Assembly (NCBI RefSeq): GCF_036346105.1
Contig: NZ_CP107811.1
Location: 3,724,501-3,788,500, forward strand
DNA: 64,000 bases
Reading direction: 5' to 3'
From: Streptomyces sp. NBC_00539
Lineage (GTDB): Bacteria; Actinomycetota; Actinomycetes; Streptomycetales; Streptomycetaceae
This document shows, piece after piece, positions 10,555 through 19,460 of the stretch. The translations under genes were made by a program, and so were the position numbers. Under the pieces are notes generated by a model that ran no database searches, was not told where the DNA came from, and was given only the letters and a program-made list of their open reading frames with translations. Each line of letters starts with the position of its first letter. The stretch's first letter is position 1.

Positions 10555-11739
10555 CTACAGCCGGCCGAGGCGGGCGACGGCCTCGTGGAGGACCTCGTCG
10601 CGTTTGCAGAAGGCCCAGCGGACCTGGGTGGCACCGGCCGACCGGTCGTCGTAGAAGACCTGGTTCGGGATGGCGACCACGCCGCAGCGGGCGGGCAGGG
10701 CGCGGCAGAAGGCCAGGCCGTCCTTCTCGCCGAGGGGGGTGATGTCGGTGGTGATGAAGTACGTGCCCTGGGGGCGGAACACCTCGAAGCCCGCCGCCAC
10801 GAGCCCGTCGGCGAGGAGGTCGCGCTTGGCCAGGTGCTCCGTGCGGAAGGTCTCGTAGAACGGGTCCGGCAGGGCCAGGGCCTCGGCGATCGCGTGCTGG
10901 AAGGGGCCCGAGGAGACGTAGGTGAGGAACTGCTTCGTCGAACGGACGGCCGAGACCAGCGCGGGCGGGGCGGTGATCCAGCCGACCTTCCACCCGGTGA
11001 ACGAGAACGTCTTGCCCGCGGAGGAGATGGTGACCGTGCGCTCGCGCATGCCGGGCAGCGAGGCGAGCGGGGTGTGCGAGCCCTCGAAGACCAGGTGCTC
11101 GTAGACCTCGTCGGTGACCACCAGCAGGTCCCGCTCGACCGCCAGCTCGGCGACGGCCGCCAGTTCCGCCGGGGTCAGGACCGTGCCCGTGGGGTTGTGC
11201 GGGGTGTTCAGCAGGAGCAGCCGGGTGCGCGGGGTGACGGCGGCGCGCAGGGCGTCCGCGTCGAGGCGGAAGTCCGGGGCGCGCAGCGTCAGCGGGACGC
11301 GGACCGCGCCGGCCATGGCGATGCAGGCGGCGTAGGAGTCGTAGTAGGGCTCGAGGGCGATGACCTCGTCACCCGGTTCGAGCAGGGCGAGGAGGGAGGC
11401 CGCGATGGCCTCTGTGGCCCCGGCCGTGACCAGGACCTCCGTGTCGGGGTCGTACGTCAGCCCGTAGAAGCGCTGCTGGTGCGCGGCGATCGCGAGGCGC
11501 AGCTCCGGGACGCCCGGGCCCGGCGGGTACTGGTTGCCCCTGCCGTCCCGGATCGCCCGTACGGCCGCTTCGGCGATCTCGGCGGGCCCGTCGGTGTCGG
11601 GGAACCCCTGGCCGAGGTTGATCGACCCGGTGGCGGTGGCCAGCGCCGACATCTCCGCGAAGATCGTGGTGCCGAAGGCCGCCAGACGGCGGTTCAGGAA
11701 GGGGCGGCTGCCGCCCGCGGGTGCGTTCATGGCGGCCAT
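10555..11739 (-). CDS. PLP-dependent aminotransferase, class I/II
   Basis: A 394-residue fold-type I aminotransferase. It has SINLGQGFPDTDGP near the N-terminus, the NTPHNPTGTVL motif, DEVYEHLVFEG, and the PLP lysine in SSAGKTFSFTGWKVGWI. This signature is shared by kynurenine/glutamine transaminases, methionine aminotransferase YbdL and actinobacterial DapC-type enzymes, so the substrate is uncertain. A kynurenine pathway lies 13 kb away, but adjacency does not support a link. Confidence 0.85.
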   Translation of the reverse strand: MAAMNAPAGGSRPFLNRRLAAFGTTIFAEMSALATATGSINLGQGFPDTDGPAEIAEAAVRAIRDGRGNQYPPGPGVPELRLAIAAHQQRFYGLTYDPDTEVLVTAGATEAIAASLLALLEPGDEVIALEPYYDSYAACIAMAGAVRVPLTLRAPDFRLDADALRAAVTPRTRLLLLNTPHNPTGTVLTPAELAAVAELAVERDLLVVTDEVYEHLVFEGSHTPLASLPGMRERTVTISSAGKTFSFTGWKVGWITAPPALVSAVRSTKQFLTYVSSGPFQHAIAEALALPDPFYETFRTEHLAKRDLLADGLVAAGFEVFRPQGTYFITTDITPLGEKDGLAFCRALPARCGVVAIPNQVFYDDRSAGATQVRWAFCKRDEVLHEAVARLGRL

Positions 11740-11867
11740 CCTGCGGGCAACCTCTGGAGTTGCTCAAGTGTGCTTTGGCGCGGGTGGCCTGCGGGCATCT
11801 CCCCGGCACACGGGACACGGGGGTCCCGGCACCCCGGGGATCCGGGGGTTCAGAGAGGGGCGAGGCG

Positions 11868-12110
11868 ATGGTTCTTGCCGTAGTGCTCTTGGGTGTCTTC
11901 GTCGTCGGGGTCGTCGTGGTGGCCGTCAAGGCCGCCTCGGTCGGGAGCGGCGGCAGCGGAAGCCGTAGTGGCAGCAGCTGGTGGGCCGGGGGAGGGGACG
12001 GTTCCTCCGGCGGGTGCTCCAGCAGCTCGTCGTGCGGGTCCTCGTCCTCCTGCGGGTCCTCGTCCTCGTGCGGGTCCTCGTGCGGTGGCGGTGGCTGCGG
12101 ATCCAGTTGA
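11868..12110 (+). CDS. Small membrane protein with Ser/Cys/Gly repeat tail
   Basis: An 80-residue protein: an N-terminal hydrophobic helix (MVLAVVLLGVFVVGVVVVAV) then a tail rich in Ser, Gly and Cys, with repeated SSSCG units and a final CGGGGCGSS. A GAGGGGCGAGG ribosome site precedes the ATG. The tail is encoded by near-repeats of TCCTCGTCCTCCTGCGGG type. The cysteine spacing could bind metal or form disulfides outside the membrane. I do not know a function. Confidence 0.6.
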   Translation: MVLAVVLLGVFVVGVVVVAVKAASVGSGGSGSRSGSSWWAGGGDGSSGGCSSSSSCGSSSSCGSSSSCGSSCGGGGCGSS

Positions 12111-12446
12111 CGACCGGTACGGCCGGTACCGCGTAAACGGGGTGTCCGGCGGGGACAACTTCCCTTGTGCACCACCTTGTTAGCACCCGCGTCCGCCTGC
12201 GCGTTACGACGTACGGGCGGCATGCGGTTGAACACGTGAACCGGGTAGCCCCCGGGGGGATGTAAACCCCTTCAACTTGGGTAAAAACGCTGTGAGTGCC
12301 GTGCCTTTCATGATTCCCTCGGTTGAGTAGACCAGTCCTCGGACCTCCCTGGACTTTCTGTGGACCCGTGCCGGTGTCCCCCACCCGTTGACCAACCGCT
12401 GGCGGTTCCCCGGCCCACCTACCTCGCGCGTTTGCGGAGCCGACTC
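12111..12446. other. 336-base intergenic region without a clear gene
   Basis: I see no convincing coding frame. It contains the motif CCGGGGGGATGTAAACCCC at 12252-12270, related to one upstream of the butyrolactone-receptor homologue, and a relatively AT-rich stretch near 12271-12340 that could hold the DUF2617 promoter. Nothing else stands out. Confidence 0.5.
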
Positions 12447-12998
12447 ATGCTCACGACCCTCCAGACCACCTACACCGACACGCGTGCCGCCGATCTCGCC
12501 TGGGCCCTGGGACGGGACCGGCTGCCCGCCCTCGCCGTACTGAACCTCCAGCTCGCGGGCGCGAAGGTGGAGCTGCGCCTGCTCGGTGCCTCCCATCAGG
12601 TGCTCCTGGAGGAAGGCGAGGTCCTCTGCTCGGAGACGGTCGCCTGCATGCCCGGCAGCAGTACCCCGCTGCCGCTGGGGGTGGCCGAGCGGTGGGGCGA
12701 CTGGGAGTACGAGTTCGCCGCGCGCGTCGAGACCCTTTCGCGCGGCTCGTTCGCCGGGCGCGCCCAGGAACTGCTCGCGCTGGTCGCGGATCACCCGAAC
12801 GGGCTCGCCGGGACCTTCCCGGGCAGCCCGCACGCCTTCACCGCGCTGCTGGCGCAGCGTCACGAGGGGCAGGTGCGGTGGCGGACCTGGCACGCGTACC
12901 CGCAGGAAGGCCAGTTGGTCGCCACTCGTACGCGGGTCGGCGTACGGAGCGGCACGGGCGCGGAGACGCCGGCTTCGGTGGCCGTGGCATCGCTGTAA
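12447..12998 (+). CDS. DUF2617 family protein
   Basis: A 183-residue protein beginning MLTTLQTTYTDTRAADLAWALGR, with VELRLLGASHQVLLEE and a C-terminal WRTWHAYPQEGQLVATRTRV, which I recognise as the actinobacterial DUF2617 family. The family is often next to membrane spermidine-synthase-like genes, as here (110 bases downstream). Biochemical role is unknown. The ATG at 12447 follows a GCGGAG site; upstream residues in the same frame look non-coding. Confidence 0.75.
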   Translation: MLTTLQTTYTDTRAADLAWALGRDRLPALAVLNLQLAGAKVELRLLGASHQVLLEEGEVLCSETVACMPGSSTPLPLGVAERWGDWEYEFAARVETLSRGSFAGRAQELLALVADHPNGLAGTFPGSPHAFTALLAQRHEGQVRWRTWHAYPQEGQLVATRTRVGVRSGTGAETPASVAVASL

Positions 12999-13050
12999 CG
13001 GGTGACACGGCGCGGCCCGGGGGGTTACTCCAATTGGCTGGATCGGTGCA

Positions 13051-13086
13051 CCACTTGCACCCATGTGAGTGACGGGGTGCAAGTGG
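13051..13086. promoter_or_regulatory. 12-bp perfect inverted repeat before the spermidine-synthase-like gene
   Basis: CCACTTGCACCC at 13051-13062 and its exact complement at 13075-13086, separated by 12 bases and ending 22 bases before the next start codon. It may be an operator, a 5' leader hairpin or the terminator of the DUF2617 gene; position close to the start favours regulation. Confidence 0.45.
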
Positions 13087-13108
13087 GCGGTGACGTACGG
13101 TTCGCTGC

Positions 13109-14743
13109 ATGATCGACCGTTCCGTACCGCGTCGGGTGCTGCCGGCTCCGGGGCCCGTGGCGACCCTCCCGGCCGCCCTGCCCGTACGGCCCCGGACCGG
13201 GCGGCTCCTCGTACTGGCCACCGTCTTCGTCTGCGCCGCCTGCGGTCTCGTGTACGAATTGGAGCTGCTCGCGCTCGGCTCCTACCTCATCGGAGACTCC
13301 GTCACCCAGGCGTCGGTGGTGCTGTCCGTCATGGTTTTCGCCATGGGCGTCGGCTCCCTGCTCGCCAAACGGCTCCGCAGACGGCCCGCGTTCGGCTTCG
13401 CCGCCGTCGAGGCGGCCCTGGCCCTGCTCGGCGGACTCTCCGCCATGGCCCTGTACGCGAGCTTCGCCTGGCTGGGGGAATCACGGCCCGCGCTCGTCGC
13501 GTTCTCCTTCACCATCGGCGTGCTCATCGGCGCCGAGATCCCGCTGCTGATGGTGCTGATCCAGCGCATCCACCGGCAGGACGCGGGCGGCGCGGTGGCG
13601 GACCTGTTCGCCGCCGACTACGTGGGCGCCCTCGTCGGGGGACTCGCCTTCCCCTTCCTGCTCCTGCCGGTGCTCGGCCAGCTCACCGGGGCGGTGCTCA
13701 CCGGCACCGTCAACGCCGCCGTCGGCGGGGGGCTCGTCCTGTGGCTGTTCCGCCGCGACCTGAGCCGCCGCTGCCGCAGAACGCTGATCGCCGCAAATTT
13801 GACCGTCCTCGTCGTCCTCGCCTCGGCGACCGTGCTGGCCGACGACTTCGAACGGATCGCGCGCAGTGCCGTCTACGGGGGGGACGTGCGGGTCGCCGTC
13901 CAGAGCGAGGTGCAGGAACTGGTGCTGACCGGGCCCGCCGGCGGGTCACCGCGCTCGCTGGACCTGTACCTCGACGGGCGGCTGCGGGTCAGCGGCTACG
14001 ACGAGTACCGCTACCACGAAGCCCTCGTCCACCCGGCGATGGCCGGCCCGCACTCCCGGGTCCTGGTCCTCGGCGGCGGTGACGGGCTCGCCGCCCGCGA
14101 GGTGCTGCGCTACCGGGACGTCGCCTCCGTCACCGTCGTCGAGCTCGACCCCGGAGTGGTCCGGCTCGCCCGCACCGACCCGATGCTGTCCGAGCTGAAC
14201 GGCGCGGCGTACGAGGACCCCCGCCTCGGCGTCGTCACGCAGGACGCCTTCAACTGGCTGCGGGGCCCGGGCGCCCGGGACCGCTTCGACGTCATCGTCT
14301 CCGACCTGCCCGACCCGGGGATCACGCCCAGCACGAAGCTGTACTCGCAGGAGTTCTACGGGCTGGCCGCGCGCGCCCTGCGGCCCGGCGGCCGGATCGC
14401 GGTGCACGCGGGGCCGCTGGTCACCCGGCCGCGTACGTACTGGACGGTCGAGGCCACCCTCCGGGCGGCCGGCCTGCGGACCGCGCCCTACAGTGCGGGC
14501 GGCCGCCTCTCCGGCTTCGCCGCCGGGCCCGACCGCGGCCAGGGCGGCTCCGGCGCGCGGCCGCAGGACTGGGGCTTCGTCCTCGCCGCCCGGGACGCCG
14601 TACCGCAGCTGCGGGTCGACCTCGACACGCCGGAGCTGCGCTCGGTGTCCACGCCGGCCCTCCAGGACGGGGCCCGGGAGGCGGAACGCACCCGCGTGCC
14701 GGGCCTGCCGCCGTCGACGCTCCCGCACCCGAGGTACACGTAG
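13109..14743 (+). CDS. Membrane polyamine aminopropyltransferase-like protein (spermidine synthase family)
   Basis: A 544-residue protein in two parts. The N-terminal 230 residues hold about seven hydrophobic helices (from [21 protein letters not shown] onward); the C-terminal part is a spermidine-synthase Rossmann domain with [30 protein letters not shown] and [12 protein letters not shown]. The soluble enzyme moves aminopropyl groups from decarboxylated SAM to putrescine; membrane-fused versions are common in actinobacteria and their substrate is uncertain. It pairs with the DUF2617 gene. Confidence 0.85.
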   Translation: MIDRSVPRRVLPAPGPVATLPAALPVRPRTGRLLVLATVFVCAACGLVYELELLALGSYLIGDSVTQASVVLSVMVFAMGVGSLLAKRLRRRPAFGFAAVEAALALLGGLSAMALYASFAWLGESRPALVAFSFTIGVLIGAEIPLLMVLIQRIHRQDAGGAVADLFAADYVGALVGGLAFPFLLLPVLGQLTGAVLTGTVNAAVGGGLVLWLFRRDLSRRCRRTLIAANLTVLVVLASATVLADDFERIARSAVYGGDVRVAVQSEVQELVLTGPAGGSPRSLDLYLDGRLRVSGYDEYRYHEALVHPAMAGPHSRVLVLGGGDGLAAREVLRYRDVASVTVVELDPGVVRLARTDPMLSELNGAAYEDPRLGVVTQDAFNWLRGPGARDRFDVIVSDLPDPGITPSTKLYSQEFYGLAARALRPGGRIAVHAGPLVTRPRTYWTVEATLRAAGLRTAPYSAGGRLSGFAAGPDRGQGGSGARPQDWGFVLAARDAVPQLRVDLDTPELRSVSTPALQDGAREAERTRVPGLPPSTLPHPRYT

Positions 14744-14801
14744 GGCCCGGGTCGGCGCAGGACCGGGTACAGGAAGCGGTCTCGTCGGTAGGCTCGTCCG
14801 C

Positions 14802-15689
14802 ATGGAGCATCAGCTGTTCGTTCCGGTACCGGCAGACGACCTGCGCGCCGTGCTGCGCGATCCCGCCCGGGTGGCCCGTTGCGTACCCGGGCTCCAGCAG
14901 GACGCCGACACTGCGTCCGGGCCGCTGGCGGGCCGGCTCAAGGTGCGGGTCGGCGGGCACACGGTGACCTACCGGGGGGCGCTGGCCGTCACGGAGCGGG
15001 ACCCCGATCACTTCGCCGTCGAAGGGGAGGGCGTCGAGGTGCGGGGCAGCGGGACCGTCAAGCTCGCGCTGACGCTGCGGCTCACCGCCGAGGGGAACGG
15101 CACCCGGCTGGAGCTCTCGGGCGGGGGCGCGGCCGACGGGCGGGCCGCCGGTTTCCCGCCGGAGGCCACCGCCGCGGCCGTGCAGCGGCTGCTGGACCGT
15201 ACCGCCGACAACCTCGCCGCCGCGGTGGCCGCGGAGCCGGAGCCGGCGGCCGAGCCGGCCGGGGCCGCGGAGCCGGTGGCCGAGCCGGTCGCGGATCCCG
15301 TCGCGGACGCCGAGGACGCCGAGGACGCCGACCCGGGCTTCGACGACGTCGAGGACGGCATCACCGAGATCACCGAGTCCGTATTCGACGCCGAGGTCCC
15401 GCCCCCGTCCCTCGACCCCCTCGCCGGAGGCGGCTTCGAGGACCGTGGCGAACCGGGTGCGCTCGACGGACCCGCCCTGCCCCCCGCCGAAGCCGCCCAC
15501 GCCCGCCGCACGATGATCGGCCGCAGCGCCGAGGAAGTCGACCACGCACCCCCGCGCGGGCGCTACGCCCCCGTCCCGGCCCCCTCCTCCGTCACGGCCG
15601 GGGCCGGCCTGCGCTGGATCGCCCCGGCGGCCGCCGTGGCCGTCGCCTCGGCCGTCGTTCTCGGCCGCGTCCTGCGCCGCCGCCGCTAG
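14802..15689 (+). CDS. SRPBCC (CoxG-like) protein with C-terminal membrane anchor
   Basis: A 295-residue protein. Residues 1-145 form a CoxG-type SRPBCC domain (MEHQLFVPVPADDLRAVLRD, VARCVPGLQ). A low-complexity acidic Ala/Glu/Pro stretch with AEP and EDA repeats follows, then a single hydrophobic helix (WIAPAAAVAVASAVVLG) and a RRRR end, making it a likely tail-anchored protein. CoxG homologues help mature or anchor CO-dehydrogenase-type molybdenum enzymes, but no such genes are adjacent. The ATG at 14802 begins the conserved domain. Confidence 0.75.
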   Translation: MEHQLFVPVPADDLRAVLRDPARVARCVPGLQQDADTASGPLAGRLKVRVGGHTVTYRGALAVTERDPDHFAVEGEGVEVRGSGTVKLALTLRLTAEGNGTRLELSGGGAADGRAAGFPPEATAAAVQRLLDRTADNLAAAVAAEPEPAAEPAGAAEPVAEPVADPVADAEDAEDADPGFDDVEDGITEITESVFDAEVPPPSLDPLAGGGFEDRGEPGALDGPALPPAEAAHARRTMIGRSAEEVDHAPPRGRYAPVPAPSSVTAGAGLRWIAPAAAVAVASAVVLGRVLRRRR

Positions 15690-15696
15690 GCCTTCT

Positions 15697-15748
15697 CTTC
15701 CGGATCTTGCCTGACCCGCGCCGCCGGCTTGACCGGCGAGATCCGAAG
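15697..15748 (+). terminator. Probable terminator with nested hairpin
   Basis: CGGATCT and AGATCCG arms (extended by CTTC and GAAG with a one-base bulge) enclose an inner GCCGG-CTTGA-CCGGC hairpin, directly after the SRPBCC gene. Confidence 0.5.
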
Positions 15749-15804
15749 GAGACGGCCCAGGCCGTGTCGTAGAAACAGCCCGGCCGCGGTTTAGGGTCGG
15801 CCGT

Positions 15805-16593
15805 ATGAGTACGCGACTGAGCGCCGGCGGCGCCGAGCTGACGATCGACCAGGAGAACGGCTGCCGGATCAGCAGTCTGCGCGTCGACGGGACGGAGCTC
15901 CTGCTCCAGGGCCCCAAGTACGGTGCCTTCCCGATGGTCCCGTGGTGCGGGCGCACCGCGGACGGCCGGTTCCGCGACGGGGCGACCGTCCACCAGCTGC
16001 CGCTCAATCACCCCCCGCACGCCATCCACGGCTTCGGCCGGGAGGCGGCCTGGAGCCCGGCCCACAGCACCGGCACCGAGGCCGTGTTCACCTACGACCT
16101 CGCCGACCCGTGGCCCTACCCGGGCCGGGTGACCCAGGTCTTCCAGCTCGGCGAGGACGCGCTGACGCTCACCATGGGCGTGGAGACGTACGGGGACTCC
16201 TTCCCGGCCCAGGCCGGCTGGCACCCCTGGTTCCACCGCAGCCTCACGCCGGGCGGCCCCGAGGCGCAGCTGGACTTCGCCCCCGCCTGGCAGGAGGAGC
16301 GCGGCCCCGACCACATCCCCACCGGCCACCGCATCGACCCGAAGCCCGGGCCGTGGGACGACTGCTTCGGGATGCCCGAGGGGGTGGACGTCACCCTCAC
16401 CTGGCCCGGCGCGCTGGAACTGAAGATCACCAGCCGGGCCGAGTGGGTGGTCGTCTACGACGAGCAGCCGCAGGCGGTCTGCGTCGAGCCCCAGTCCGGT
16501 CCGCCGAACGGTCTGAACACTCTGCCGCGGCTGGTCACGCCGGTGGACCCGCTGGAGGTCTCCACGACCTGGGCCTGGCGGCGCCTGCCCTAG
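15805..16593 (+). CDS. Aldose 1-epimerase family protein
   Basis: A 262-residue galactose-mutarotase-like beta-sandwich protein. It has GAFPMVPWCGRTADGRFRDG, HAIHGFGREAAW (substrate-site His), and AGWHPWFHR, with the C-terminal VCVEPQSGPPNG carrying the likely catalytic Glu. It would interconvert alpha and beta anomers of a hexose or sugar phosphate. It sits 21 bases before pyrE, so the two may share a transcript without sharing a pathway. Confidence 0.85.
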   Translation: MSTRLSAGGAELTIDQENGCRISSLRVDGTELLLQGPKYGAFPMVPWCGRTADGRFRDGATVHQLPLNHPPHAIHGFGREAAWSPAHSTGTEAVFTYDLADPWPYPGRVTQVFQLGEDALTLTMGVETYGDSFPAQAGWHPWFHRSLTPGGPEAQLDFAPAWQEERGPDHIPTGHRIDPKPGPWDDCFGMPEGVDVTLTWPGALELKITSRAEWVVVYDEQPQAVCVEPQSGPPNGLNTLPRLVTPVDPLEVSTTWAWRRLP

Positions 16594-16614
16594 TCCCCCT
16601 TTAAGCTCAGAGCC

Positions 16615-17154
16615 ATGAGTGACGTACGCGATGCGCTTCTGCAGCAGATCAAGGACAAGGCCGTCGTGCACGGCAAGGTGACCCTGTCGTCCGGGCGGGA
16701 GGCCGACTACTACATCGACCTCCGCCGGATCACCCTCGACGGCGAGGCCGCGCCGCTGGTCGGTCAGGTCATGCTCGACCTGACCGCCGACCTCGACTAC
16801 GACTGCGTCGGCGGTCTGACCCTGGGCGCCGACCCGGTGGCCACCTCGATGCTGCACGCCTCCGCCGCGCGCGGCGCGCGCCTGGACGCCTTCGTCGTCC
16901 GCAAGGCGCAGAAGGCGCACGGTATGCAGCGCCGGATCGAGGGCACCGACGTCAAGGGCAAGCGCTGCCTGGTGGTCGAGGACACCTCCACCACCGGCGG
17001 CTCCCCGCTGACCGCCGTCGAGGCGGTCCGCGAGGCCGGCGGCGAGGTCGTGGCAGTGGCGACGATCGTGGACCGCGGCGCGGCCGACGCGATCGCCGCG
17101 GCGGGCCTGCCCTACCTCACCGGCTACCAGCTCGGGGACCTGGGCCTGTCCTAG
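16615..17154 (+). CDS. pyrE: Orotate phosphoribosyltransferase
   Basis: A 179-residue type I phosphoribosyltransferase. The PRPP-binding motif is CLVVEDTSTTGGSPLTAVE, and the upstream GGLTLGADPVATSM and FVVRKAQKAHG segments are typical of PyrE. It converts orotate and PRPP to OMP in pyrimidine synthesis. The order epimerase-pyrE-fba is familiar from Streptomyces chromosomes. Confidence 0.95.
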   Translation: MSDVRDALLQQIKDKAVVHGKVTLSSGREADYYIDLRRITLDGEAAPLVGQVMLDLTADLDYDCVGGLTLGADPVATSMLHASAARGARLDAFVVRKAQKAHGMQRRIEGTDVKGKRCLVVEDTSTTGGSPLTAVEAVREAGGEVVAVATIVDRGAADAIAAAGLPYLTGYQLGDLGLS

Positions 17155-17282
17155 ATCCACAGGGGCTCGTCGCGGTTGCGGAGGCCGGGCGTCCACGGGG
17201 CGAGACGCCCGGCGGAACCGGGCCGTCCGGGCGCCGCGGTCGCTGACCTGCTGTTTTCTCACCACTCCCGGGCCCCGCGGAA

Positions 17283-17298
17283 TGTTTCACGTGAAACG
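17283..17298. other. parS: parS-like centromere site (ParB binding)
   Basis: TGTTTCACGTGAAACG contains the perfect palindrome GTTTCACGTGAAAC at 17284-17297, identical to the Streptomyces parS core and one end base away from the 16-bp consensus TGTTTCACGTGAAACA. It lies in the pyrE-fba gap, upstream of the fba promoter region. parS sites cluster around oriC, which fits my recollection that the pyrE-fba region is within a few hundred kb of oriC. Confidence 0.85.
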
Positions 17299-17415
17299 TC
17301 CACCCGGCCCGGGTAGAGGCGGGTACCGAGTCTGGAAAGATAGGCGCGACGGCAACGTCGCCCCCAGGTCAGGGCCAGCAATCGCACACTCCCCGCACAT
17401 CCAAGGAGCGGACAG

Positions 17416-18438
17416 ATGCCCATCGCAACCCCCGAGGTCTACAACGAGATGCTGGACCGGGCGAAGGCAGGCAAGTTCGCCTACCCCGCCATCAACGTGA
17501 CCTCGTCCCAGACCCTGCACGCTGCGCTTCGCGGCTTCGCGGAGGCCGAGAGCGACGGCATCATCCAGATCTCCACCGGTGGTGCCGAGTTCCTGGGCGG
17601 CCAGTACAACAAGGACATGGTCACCGGCGCCGTCGCCCTGGCGGAGTTCGCGCACGTCGTGGCCGCCAAGTACGACATCACGGTCGCGCTGCACACGGAC
17701 CACTGCCCGAAGGACAAGCTGGACGGCTACGTACGTCCGCTGCTGGACATCTCGGCCGAGCGCGTGGGCCGCGGTCTGAACCCGCTCTTCCAGTCGCACA
17801 TGTGGGACGGCTCCGCCGAGACCCTGGCCGACAACCTGGCCATCGGCCAGGAGCTGCTCGCCAAGGCCGCCGCCGCGAAGATCATCCTTGAGGTCGAGAT
17901 CACCCCGACCGGCGGCGAGGAGGACGGCGTCAGCCACGAGATCAACGACGAGCTGTACACCACCGTCGAGGACGCGATCCGCACCGCCGAGGCCCTCGGT
18001 CTCGGTGAGAAGGGCCGCTACCTGCTGGCCGCCTCCTTCGGCAACGTGCACGGCGTCTACAAGCCGGGCAACGTCGTGCTGCGCCCCGAGCTCCTCAAGG
18101 ACCTCCAGGCCGGTGTCGGCGAGAAGTTCGGCAAGCCCTCCCCGTTCGACTTCGTCTTCCACGGCGGTTCGGGCTCCACGGCGGAGGAGATCGCCACCGC
18201 CCTGGAGAACGGCGTCGTGAAGATGAACCTGGACACCGACACCCAGTACGCCTTCACCCGCCCGGTCGCGGACCACATGTTCCGCAACTACGACGGCGTC
18301 CTGAAGGTCGACGGCGAGGTCGGCACGAAGTCCAAGTACGACCCCCGCACCTGGGGCAAGGCCGCCGAGGCCGGCATGGCCGCCCGCGTCACCGAGGCCT
18401 GCGCGAACCTGCGCTCCACGGGTACCAGGCTGAAGTAG
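17416..18438 (+). CDS. fba: Class II fructose-bisphosphate aldolase
   Basis: A 340-residue zinc aldolase. It shows YPAINVTSSQTLHAAL, LHTDHCPKDKLDG (zinc and catalytic residues), ILEVEITPTGGEEDGV, FGNVHGVYKPGN and FHGGSGST. It splits fructose-1,6-bisphosphate in glycolysis and works in reverse in gluconeogenesis. An AAGGAG site precedes the ATG, and a strong hairpin follows the stop. Confidence 0.97.
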   Translation: MPIATPEVYNEMLDRAKAGKFAYPAINVTSSQTLHAALRGFAEAESDGIIQISTGGAEFLGGQYNKDMVTGAVALAEFAHVVAAKYDITVALHTDHCPKDKLDGYVRPLLDISAERVGRGLNPLFQSHMWDGSAETLADNLAIGQELLAKAAAAKIILEVEITPTGGEEDGVSHEINDELYTTVEDAIRTAEALGLGEKGRYLLAASFGNVHGVYKPGNVVLRPELLKDLQAGVGEKFGKPSPFDFVFHGGSGSTAEEIATALENGVVKMNLDTDTQYAFTRPVADHMFRNYDGVLKVDGEVGTKSKYDPRTWGKAAEAGMAARVTEACANLRSTGTRLK

Positions 18439-18474
18439 CCCTTCCGTCACGGCAGTGTCCGTGACCGGGGCCCA

Positions 18475-18519
18475 CGGCAGGGGCCTGTCCGTCCATCAGG
18501 GACGGGCAGGCCCCTGCCG
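18475..18519 (+). terminator. Terminator after fba
   Basis: A long hairpin with 19-bp arms (beginning CGGCAGGGGCC) and a single G-T wobble, 36 bases downstream of the fba stop. Confidence 0.8.
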
Positions 18520-18610
18520 CATGTCCGCGGGCGCCGGTTCCGCCGGAGGTGACACACGGCGGTGGACTGCGGCTCCGCGATGGTGTGGAATCACCTCACA
18601 AGAACGTACT

Positions 18611-18632
18611 CCCGGGGATGTAAATCCGGGGG
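18611..18632. promoter_or_regulatory. Inverted-repeat motif upstream of the butyrolactone-receptor homologue
   Basis: CCCGGGGATGTAAATCCGGG reads as near-symmetric arms around GTAA (GGAT-GTAA-ATCC at the core) and ends about 18 bases before the start codon. A similar motif lies at 12252-12270. It could be an autoregulatory operator of the TetR-type gene. Confidence 0.35.
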
Positions 18633-18649
18633 TCAGGAGAGGCCCACCC

Positions 18650-19399
18650 ATGAGAACAGAGCGCCCCCCGGTAAAACAGGACCGGGCGGTACGAACCCGG
18701 CAGGCCATATTGGTGGCGGCCGCGACGGTGTTCGAGGAGTGCGGCTACGACGCCGCCAAGCTCTCCGACATCGTCAACATCGCCAAGGTCACCAAGGGCG
18801 CCCTGTACTTCCACTTCGGTTCGAAGGAGGCCCTGGCCCAGGCCGTCATCGACGCCCAGAACCAGGGGCAGCCGGAGGCCCTGCCGCAGGACTACAAGGC
18901 GCAGGAGTTCCTCGACATGGGGATGATCTTCTGCCACCAGCTGCGGCACGACGTGCTCATGCGGGCCAGCGCCCGGCTCACCCTGGACCGGGCCGGACAG
19001 ACCCTCGACAAGGCAGCCCCCTATCAAGCCTGGATCGCCCTGCACACCGAAGTGCTGGCGGAGGCCAAGCGGCGCGGCGAGCTGCTCCCGGGCGTCGACC
19101 CCGCGACCCCCTCGCAGCTGATCGTCGGCGCGTACGCCGGTCTCAACACGATGTCCCACACGCTCGGCCTGGACATGGACCGGCAGGTCTCGGAGCTGTA
19201 CGCGCACGTCATGCCGAGCGTGGTCGTCCCGGCCGTGGCGATCCGCCTGGACACCGCACCGGGGCGGGGCGCGCGGGCCCTCTTCGGCGGGCGGGGAACC
19301 CATGAGTGCCGAGAGGGCTGTGCGGTGGGCGTGGCGCCGGACGAGGACGGCGCGGTGACCCGGCCCGATATCAACCTGCCGGAGGCGCTGGGAGCCTGA
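18650..19399 (+). CDS. Gamma-butyrolactone receptor-like TetR regulator (ScbR/ArpA family)
   Basis: A 249-residue TetR protein. The helix-turn-helix is in the segment from KLSDIVNIAKV to TKGALYFHFGSKE. The ligand domain contains APYQAWIALHTEVL, with Trp128 at about the position of the pocket tryptophan of CprB and ArpA. Such receptors leave DNA when a butyrolactone or antibiotic-like ligand binds and control antibiotic regulators. A 30-residue tail rich in Gly and acidic residues is unusual. No butyrolactone synthase (AfsA-type) gene lies nearby, so it may be a pseudo-receptor. The next gene is a SARP, a typical target. Confidence 0.85.
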   Translation: MRTERPPVKQDRAVRTRQAILVAAATVFEECGYDAAKLSDIVNIAKVTKGALYFHFGSKEALAQAVIDAQNQGQPEALPQDYKAQEFLDMGMIFCHQLRHDVLMRASARLTLDRAGQTLDKAAPYQAWIALHTEVLAEAKRRGELLPGVDPATPSQLIVGAYAGLNTMSHTLGLDMDRQVSELYAHVMPSVVVPAVAIRLDTAPGRGARALFGGRGTHECREGCAVGVAPDEDGAVTRPDINLPEALGA

Positions 19400-19460
19400 C
19401 GATCCCTCATTTTCATTCGGGAGCCGCCTCATCCGTCACACGGTTTCCCTTCCTCCCCTT

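Noticed and set aside
17282-17500. Short frame starting MFHVKRPPG over the parS site
   Set aside because: The start codons come from the palindrome; the rest is low-quality coding sequence in the fba leader.
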